NCBI GenBank assembly: GCA_013372965.1
Contig: JABXIR010000007.1
Coordinates: forward strand, 1 to 8,218
Origin: Gammaproteobacteria bacterium
Lineage (GTDB): Bacteria; Pseudomonadota; Gammaproteobacteria; Pseudomonadales; DSM-25080
Length of the DNA: 8,218 nt
Reading direction: 5' to 3'
Part shown: piece by piece, positions 4,703 to 8,218 of the stretch
Layout: each line of letters begins with the position of its first letter
Numbering within the stretch: position 1 is the stretch's first letter
Translations under genes and position numbers: made by a program
The notes under the pieces: model-generated
Seen by the model: only the letters and a program-made list of their open reading frames with translations
Database searches by the model: none
Told to the model about the DNA's origin: nothing

Positions 4703-6759
4703 TCAAACTCCTCAGGTGAGAGTGATTTCACCGTATGTTCTTTAAGCTGAGCGTCGAATTGCTGCATCATCGACTGTACGTTCGTATCTGCGAGAAGCGC
4801 TTGGGTCGCCTCATGCCGGCGACGACGCTCAATGGCTAACGACAAATTCGCTGCCGTATGTTGTGTGGGTTCGCCGATCGTGATTTTCAAGCTCACGGTT
4901 TGATTAAGTACCTTACTCATCACCTGTTCAAGTTGCTCTTGCTGGCGAGTTTTAAGGATTGGCGCTTGAGCCTCATCCATAACGCAAGCAATTTCGTCGG
5001 CAACAATACTGGACAATGACATGTGCCTCAACGCCGATCCTGCGGGACCCGTCATTTTTAAGCTTAACGCAAAACTCGGGAAATTCTCTTCGGTTAGATC
5101 GTCAATAGACCAAGTCATCGCAGGACTTGCCAGCTCACGTTTCTTAACTTCGGGTGCAATCTCGACGCTACCTTTAGCACCGTCACTCTGAAGCTCTTGA
5201 GCCAATACGTCTTTCAATGCTTGAGTGGGCGCCTGCTTGGTCGCCACGTCAAGCGAACTTTCTTGCGGCGTAGCAGCATACGGTGGCTGATCTTCAGGAG
5301 CCTCGGATAATAACGCTTCTGGAACCGGCTCTGAAGGAAGCGGTTCATCTAAAACCGCCGACCCCGTCAAGGCGTTCGGCTCGTCACGGATCTCTTGGGT
5401 TTCAGGATTCAGAGCGACGCTGGCTGTCGAGTCCACCTCGCTCGGTTGCTCAGTGGTATCGACGTACGTCGGCCCATCATTCCAAGGCGGAGCCACCTCG
5501 TCAGTTTCGACTGAGGCTTGTGATTCGAGCGGTGGGGTATGTGCAGATGACTCAATGTGGTCTGAAGCAATCTCTTTCGTGGGCAATGCTGGAGCAGATT
5601 CCCCAAGCGGCCCTTCCGCTCGGGGCTCAGGCTTTTTTATACTGGGATCCGGTGCAACATCGATATTTATGACGCCTTGAGGTTTAAATGCCACCATCCT
5701 TAGAAGCGCCATTTCAACGCCCGATCTCGGATCGGGTGCCAATCTCAATTCCGAACGCGAATTCGTTGCGATCTGGTAGTACAGCTGAACTTGTTCTGCG
5801 CTAAGACGGTGCGCCAAACGAGTCAACTCTTCTCGATTCGATTCGCCACTCAGCTCCCAATCGGGAACCACTTGAAGAATGGCGATTTGATGCAGTGTGT
5901 TGGCAAGCGACTCAAGAAGTTGCTCATAGTTAGGCCCCTGCTCTGACACTTGGTGAATCAATTGCAATAATTGCCCGGCATTATCGTCTGCAAGAGCCTC
6001 CACCATCGCCACGATGTATTGGCGATCGAGTGTACCCAACATGGCGTTGACATCGTTAGCGATTAAGGTTCCCTGACCAAATGCCACGGCCTGATCGGTG
6101 AGTGACAATGCATCGCGCATACTGCCCTCCGCAGAACGAGCAATTGACCACAATGCGTCAACCTCATACTCGATGTGCTCCGCTGTTAACACATGCTCCA
6201 ATTGCCCAACGATACCCTCGGGTGTCATGTTTTTTAGCGCGAACTGAAGACAGCGAGACAACACGGTAATTGGTAATTTTTGTGGATCGGTGGTTGCTAA
6301 GAGGAACTTAACGTGCTCGGGCGGTTCTTCAAGCGTTTTAAGCAGTGCATTGAAACTGCTCGTCGACAGCATGTGCACTTCATCGATGATGTAGACTTTG
6401 TAGCGCCCAGCGGTGGGAGCATACTGAATATTTTCGAGTAACTCTCGCGTATCTTCGACTTTGGTTCGACTCGCCGCATCCACCTCGATCATATCGACGA
6501 AGCGACCCTCTGCGATAGAGGTACAGGCTCCGCAAGTTCCACACGGTTGCGACGTAACGCCTTGTTCACAGTTTAAGCACTTCGCCAAAATACGAGCAAT
6601 CGTCGTTTTACCCACACCGCGGGTACCCGTGAATAAATATGCGTGATGAAGACGTTGATTGTCTAACGCGTTAATCAGTGCTTTGAGCACATGATCCTGG
6701 CCGACCGTTTCATGGAAGTTACTCGGACGATATTTTCGCGCTAAAACTTGATAAGACAT
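4699..6759 (-). CDS. dnaX: DNA polymerase III subunits tau (full length) and gamma (frameshift product)
   Basis: The 686-residue reading frame is the clamp-loader ATPase that loads the sliding clamp and, as tau, tethers polymerase and helicase; E. coli tau has 643 residues. Domain I carries Walker A GTRGVGKTT (45-53), a zinc module with C64, C73, C76 and C79, Walker B DEVHM (126-130), sensor 1 ATTDPQK (155-161), the SRC motif (168-170) and sensor 2 GSMRDALSL (212-220). Domain III ends near 360. Residues about 368-545 form an acidic, Pro/Ser/Glu-rich linker, and the C-terminus (about 550-686) resembles the tau domain that binds polymerase alpha. A slippery heptamer with a stem-loop at codons 374-376 predicts a 377-residue gamma protein with domains I-III only. 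A weak AGG lies 10 nt before the ATG; the gene leads the operon and overlaps ybaB by 4 bp. Confidence 0.98.
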   Translation of the reverse strand: MSYQVLARKYRPSNFHETVGQDHVLKALINALDNQRLHHAYLFTGTRGVGKTTIARILAKCLNCEQGVTSQPCGTCGACTSIAEGRFVDMIEVDAASRTKVEDTRELLENIQYAPTAGRYKVYIIDEVHMLSTSSFNALLKTLEEPPEHVKFLLATTDPQKLPITVLSRCLQFALKNMTPEGIVGQLEHVLTAEHIEYEVDALWSIARSAEGSMRDALSLTDQAVAFGQGTLIANDVNAMLGTLDRQYIVAMVEALADDNAGQLLQLIHQVSEQGPNYEQLLESLANTLHQIAILQVVPDWELSGESNREELTRLAHRLSAEQVQLYYQIATNSRSELRLAPDPRSGVEMALLRMVAFKPQGVINIDVAPDPSIKKPEPRAEGPLGESAPALPTKEIASDHIESSAHTPPLESQASVETDEVAPPWNDGPTYVDTTEQPSEVDSTASVALNPETQEIRDEPNALTGSAVLDEPLPSEPVPEALLSEAPEDQPPYAATPQESSLDVATKQAPTQALKDVLAQELQSDGAKGSVEIAPEVKKRELASPAMTWSIDDLTEENFPSFALSLKMTGPAGSALRHMSLSSIVADEIACVMDEAQAPILKTRQQEQLEQVMSKVLNQTVSLKITIGEPTQHTAANLSLAIERRRRHEATQALLADTNVQSMMQQFDAQLKEHTVKSLSPEEFE
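4708..4713 (-). promoter_or_regulatory. Strong Shine-Dalgarno of ybaB, inside the end of dnaX
   Basis: The minus strand reads GAGGAG, five bases, then the ybaB ATG at 4702. It is the best ribosome binding site in the operon, lies within the last codons of dnaX (the SPEEFE tail), and suggests that ybaB is translated more often than the genes on either side. Confidence 0.75.
5601..5638 (-). promoter_or_regulatory. Programmed -1 ribosomal frameshift element of dnaX (gamma subunit)
   Basis: On the minus strand the zero frame reads ATA AAA AAG, so the heptamer A AAA AAG (5638-5632) sits in the X XXY YYZ phase. After a -1 slip the ribosome reads GCC and then TGA (5629-5627), ending the protein after Ile-Lys-Lys-Ala at 377 residues. 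Six bases (CCTGAG) after the heptamer, CCCCGAGCGG (5625-5616), a five-base loop AAGGG, and CCGCTTGGGG (5610-5601) form a 10-bp stem with one G-U pair. Heptamer, spacing and hairpin mirror the E. coli dnaX signal. The upstream Shine-Dalgarno-like stimulator of E. coli is not clearly present; only a CCGGAT lies in that area. The six-A run is short for transcriptional slippage, so ribosomal shifting is the better reading. Confidence 0.88.
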
Positions 6760-6796
6760 GCGTCTGGAACCTAGATTTTAATCGTTTTAATAACCT

Positions 6797-6802
6797 ATTA
6801 TA
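6797..6802 (-). promoter_or_regulatory. Candidate -10 box of a dnaX operon promoter
   Basis: A perfect TATAAT on the minus strand lies about 38 bp before the dnaX ATG, which would give a leader of roughly 30 nt. The -35 region is poor (GTTATT at 17-bp spacing, TTATTC at 16), so the promoter is weak or activator-dependent, or the hexamer is chance in an AT-rich gap. Confidence 0.4.
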
Positions 6803-6856
6803 AACAGCATCGGCACGAGAATAACACCGATAGTTTAGTGCAGGATAAAATCTGAG

Positions 6857-6869
6857 GAAAATAAAGAAA

Positions 6870-6877
<8 letters not shown>
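6857..6877 (-). terminator. Possible weak terminator after the SRP RNA
   Basis: Right after the closing helix of the SRP RNA (GGGCCGCC) the minus strand has a T-rich tract, TTTCTTTATTTT. No separate GC hairpin is seen; the SRP helix itself may serve. The imperfect T run suggests incomplete termination, so some transcripts could continue into dnaX. Confidence 0.3.
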
Positions 6878-6976
<99 letters not shown>

Positions 6977-6989
6977 ATAACGAGGCGCC

Positions 6990-7017
6990 ATTATACGAGA
7001 ATTGAACTGCGCTTCAA
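6990..7017 (-). promoter_or_regulatory. SRP RNA promoter with GC-rich discriminator
   Basis: On the minus strand TTGAAG (7017-7012), 16 bp, and a perfect TATAAT (6995-6990) form a sigma-70 promoter, followed by GGCGCC before the probable start near 6982. A GC-rich discriminator is typical of stable-RNA promoters that are repressed by ppGpp in the stringent response; that regulation is inferred from the sequence pattern alone. Confidence 0.8.
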
Positions 7018-7018
7018 T
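7001..7018. repeat. Small inverted repeat over the SRP promoter -35 region
   Basis: ATTGAA (7001-7006), a six-base spacer, and TTCAAT (7013-7018) form a perfect 6-bp inverted repeat. It covers the -35 box of the SRP promoter and lies in the gap between the divergent ffs and sseA genes. It could be a protein-binding site, but arms of this length also arise by chance in AT-rich DNA. Confidence 0.35.
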
Positions 7019-7087
7019 AGCTAATCAACAATAATTTAAATCGACTCGCCTGTGACGCAAAAATCCCCCAAACTAAGACAATCAACC

Positions 7088-7092
7088 TAAGG
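7088..7092 (+). promoter_or_regulatory. Shine-Dalgarno deciding the sseA start
   Basis: TAAGG ends 9 nt before the ATG at 7102. An in-frame TTG at 7096 would leave only 3 nt, too close for a ribosome, so the ATG is preferred. No convincing plus-strand promoter is visible in the 80 bp upstream. Confidence 0.55.
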
Positions 7093-7101
7093 TACTTGCC
7101 C

Positions 7102-7920
7102 ATGTCGCACCCATCGCCGTTTATTTCAATAAATGAAATTAACCCGAACGATCAAATCCTCGACTGCCGCTTTCAACTCTCCACTGACGGAGCGAATGAT
7201 GGCGCTGGTTTTCAACTGTACTTGGAGGGACACATTCCAACGGCACAGTACGTCCACTTAAATCGTCAGCTCTCGGGTCCCGTCGCGACAGACACTCGAG
7301 GTCGACATCCCGGAGGGCGGCACCCATTACCTCAAATCGCTGACTGGGCAACAACGCTCGAAGCACTCGGATTAACTAAGAACAAACGTGTGGTTGTTTA
7401 CGATCAAGCCGCACCGATGTTTGCTGCCCGAGCGTGGTGGATGTTATCGCAATCCGGCTTTCATGTTGTAGTACTCGACGGGGGTTTCAATGCCTGGCGC
7501 GATGCAGGCGAACCCATCGAATTGGGAGAGACTGCCTCTGCACCCACATCCACCCCAGAAAAACTCAACTTTGAATGGAACACGTTGTACGCACACGACT
7601 TACAGTCGCTCGATGCACCATTAGTCGATGCCCGCGCGCCCGAGCGCTTCGCCGGTTTAACTGAGCCACTCGATCCGGTAGCCGGTCATATTGAAGGCGC
7701 GATCAATCGCCCTTTTATGGATAATTTTTCTAACGGCAAATTACGCGAAGAATCAGAGCTTCGAGCTGACTGGGGTAACTTACTCACTTGCGATGATGTC
7801 GTTCATTACTGCGGCTCTGGCGTAACTGCCTGCGTCAATCTATTGGTCGTGACACACCTCGGTGCATCGCATCGTCTGTACAACGGAAGCTGGTCCGATT
7901 GGTGCAGTCAGCTCAATTGA
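7102..7920 (+). CDS. sseA: 3-mercaptopyruvate sulfurtransferase
   Basis: A 272-residue two-domain rhodanese-fold enzyme (E. coli SseA has 281) that moves sulphur from 3-mercaptopyruvate to an acceptor such as cyanide, thioredoxin or other thiols, in the cytoplasm. The N-terminal, non-catalytic domain has EGHIPTAQYV (42-51), PGGRHPLP (70-77) and YDQAAPMFAARAWWML (100-115). The catalytic domain has VDARAPERF (175-183), GHIEGAINRPF and the active loop CGSGVTAC with the nucleophile at C237. CGSGVT marks mercaptopyruvate sulfurtransferases, as opposed to the CRxGxR/T loop of thiosulfate rhodaneses. There is no signal peptide. The ATG at 7102 is chosen by its Shine-Dalgarno. The gene diverges from ffs and its 3' end overlaps the convergent ATPase gene by 13 bp. 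Confidence 0.95.
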   Translation: MSHPSPFISINEINPNDQILDCRFQLSTDGANDGAGFQLYLEGHIPTAQYVHLNRQLSGPVATDTRGRHPGGRHPLPQIADWATTLEALGLTKNKRVVVYDQAAPMFAARAWWMLSQSGFHVVVLDGGFNAWRDAGEPIELGETASAPTSTPEKLNFEWNTLYAHDLQSLDAPLVDARAPERFAGLTEPLDPVAGHIEGAINRPFMDNFSNGKLREESELRADWGNLLTCDDVVHYCGSGVTACVNLLVVTHLGASHRLYNGSWSDWCSQLN

Positions 7921-8218
7921 TCGACTAACTCGAGAAGGTGATTCACACGTTCGTCTAGCGGAAGTGGCGGTAAAGATATCAACTGGTAGCCCTCAGCCTC
8001 GTATACCTCGCTTAGCAAGTCGACTAAACGCTCAGCCTCTTCTTTAGTGTCATTACGACCCGAGCCAACTCGCAAATCAAGGTTGGGCAACGGCTTGACC
8101 AGTACCACAACATCGTAGTGATGAGCTTTAAGTTGCGCCTTGAAGTGCTCGGGAGCAAAGGTATCGAACATTTTTAGGTAGGCCAATCCGTCAAGTGTGC
8201 CCCGATCAAGAAACGTTC
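7908..8218 (-). CDS. P-loop ATPase/kinase-like protein (AAA_28, NadR/Ttd14-like), C-terminal fragment
   Basis: The gene enters from the right edge, so the N-terminus with the expected P-loop is missing; 102 C-terminal residues are seen. The fragment begins TFLDRGTLDGLAYLKMF; the DRGTLDG-AY motif after a hydrophobic strand is characteristic of the AAA_28 family of small P-loop proteins related to the ribosylnicotinamide kinase domain of NadR and to Ttd14. The rest fits such a fold: a strand YDVVVLVKPLP (about 34-44), a basic-acidic GRNDTKEEAERLVDLL stretch typical of the lid and following helix, and a final GYQLISLPPLPLDERV with a helix. The true start is outside the window; a TTG at 8186 is only an internal codon. 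It is convergent with sseA and overlaps it by 13 bp. The family call is moderately firm; the substrate is unknown. Confidence 0.75.
   Translation of the reverse strand, partial: TFLDRGTLDGLAYLKMFDTFAPEHFKAQLKAHHYDVVVLVKPLPNLDLRVGSGRNDTKEEAERLVDLLSEVYEAEGYQLISLPPLPLDERVNHLLELVDQLS

Larger units (their letters stand above)
1..6759 (-). other. Nine-gene candidate operon dnaX to DTW gene
   Basis: All nine genes run on the minus strand with junctions of -4 (dnaX/ybaB), +3, -4 (recR/rnd), +7, -4 (ycgL/ycgN), 0, +17 and +5 bp. Three junctions are ATGA overlaps. I found no terminator-like hairpin with a T run between any two of them. Several starts lack a good Shine-Dalgarno (recR, rnd, ycgN, the small membrane gene, the DTW gene), which fits translational coupling. 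The operon may continue past the left edge. Confidence 0.8.

Noticed and set aside
5601..5625. Stem-loop in dnaX as a rho-independent terminator
   Set aside because: No T run follows the hairpin on either strand at terminator distance in a fitting position; its 6-nt spacing from an in-phase slippery heptamer and the -1 stop fit a frameshift stimulator.
5283..5672. Plus-strand 129-codon frame antisense to dnaX
   Set aside because: A shadow of the low-complexity tau linker; no ribosome binding site or recognisable domain.
7096..7098. TTG as the sseA start
   Set aside because: Only 3 nt from the Shine-Dalgarno; the ATG two codons later is properly spaced.

Overview
This window is chromosomal DNA from a gammaproteobacterium, probably of the marine or Pseudomonas-like side of the class. 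The inference rests on gene content and order: dnaX-ybaB-recR followed by rnd, ycgL and ycgN, a short 4.5S-type SRP RNA, and a two-domain SseA-type sulfurtransferase. The content is core-genome housekeeping. I see no phage, insertion sequence, CRISPR array or transferred island.

From right to left on the minus strand (about 6990 down to 1) there is a promoter with a GC-rich discriminator, then the SRP RNA gene, then a nine-gene tightly packed run: dnaX, ybaB, recR, rnd, ycgL, ycgN, a small membrane protein gene, a GltS-type sodium/glutamate symporter gene, and the start of a DTW-domain tRNA-modification gene that runs off the left edge. Junctions are -4, +3, -4, +7, -4, 0, +17 and +5 bp, so a single translationally coupled operon is likely. 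The themes are DNA replication (dnaX), nucleoid and recombinational repair (ybaB, recR), RNA processing and modification (rnd, DTW protein), and poorly understood small proteins (ycgL, ycgN, the 113-residue membrane protein).

The most interesting signal lies inside dnaX: an in-frame A AAA AAG slippery heptamer, a 6-nt spacer, and a 10-bp GC-rich stem-loop, with a TGA in the -1 frame one codon past the slip. This has the architecture of the E. coli gamma/tau programmed frameshift and would give a 377-residue gamma protein beside the 686-residue tau.

Right of the SRP promoter the plus strand carries sseA (3-mercaptopyruvate sulfurtransferase). It converges on, and overlaps by 13 bp, a minus-strand gene for a P-loop ATPase of the AAA_28/NadR-like kind that is cut by the right edge.
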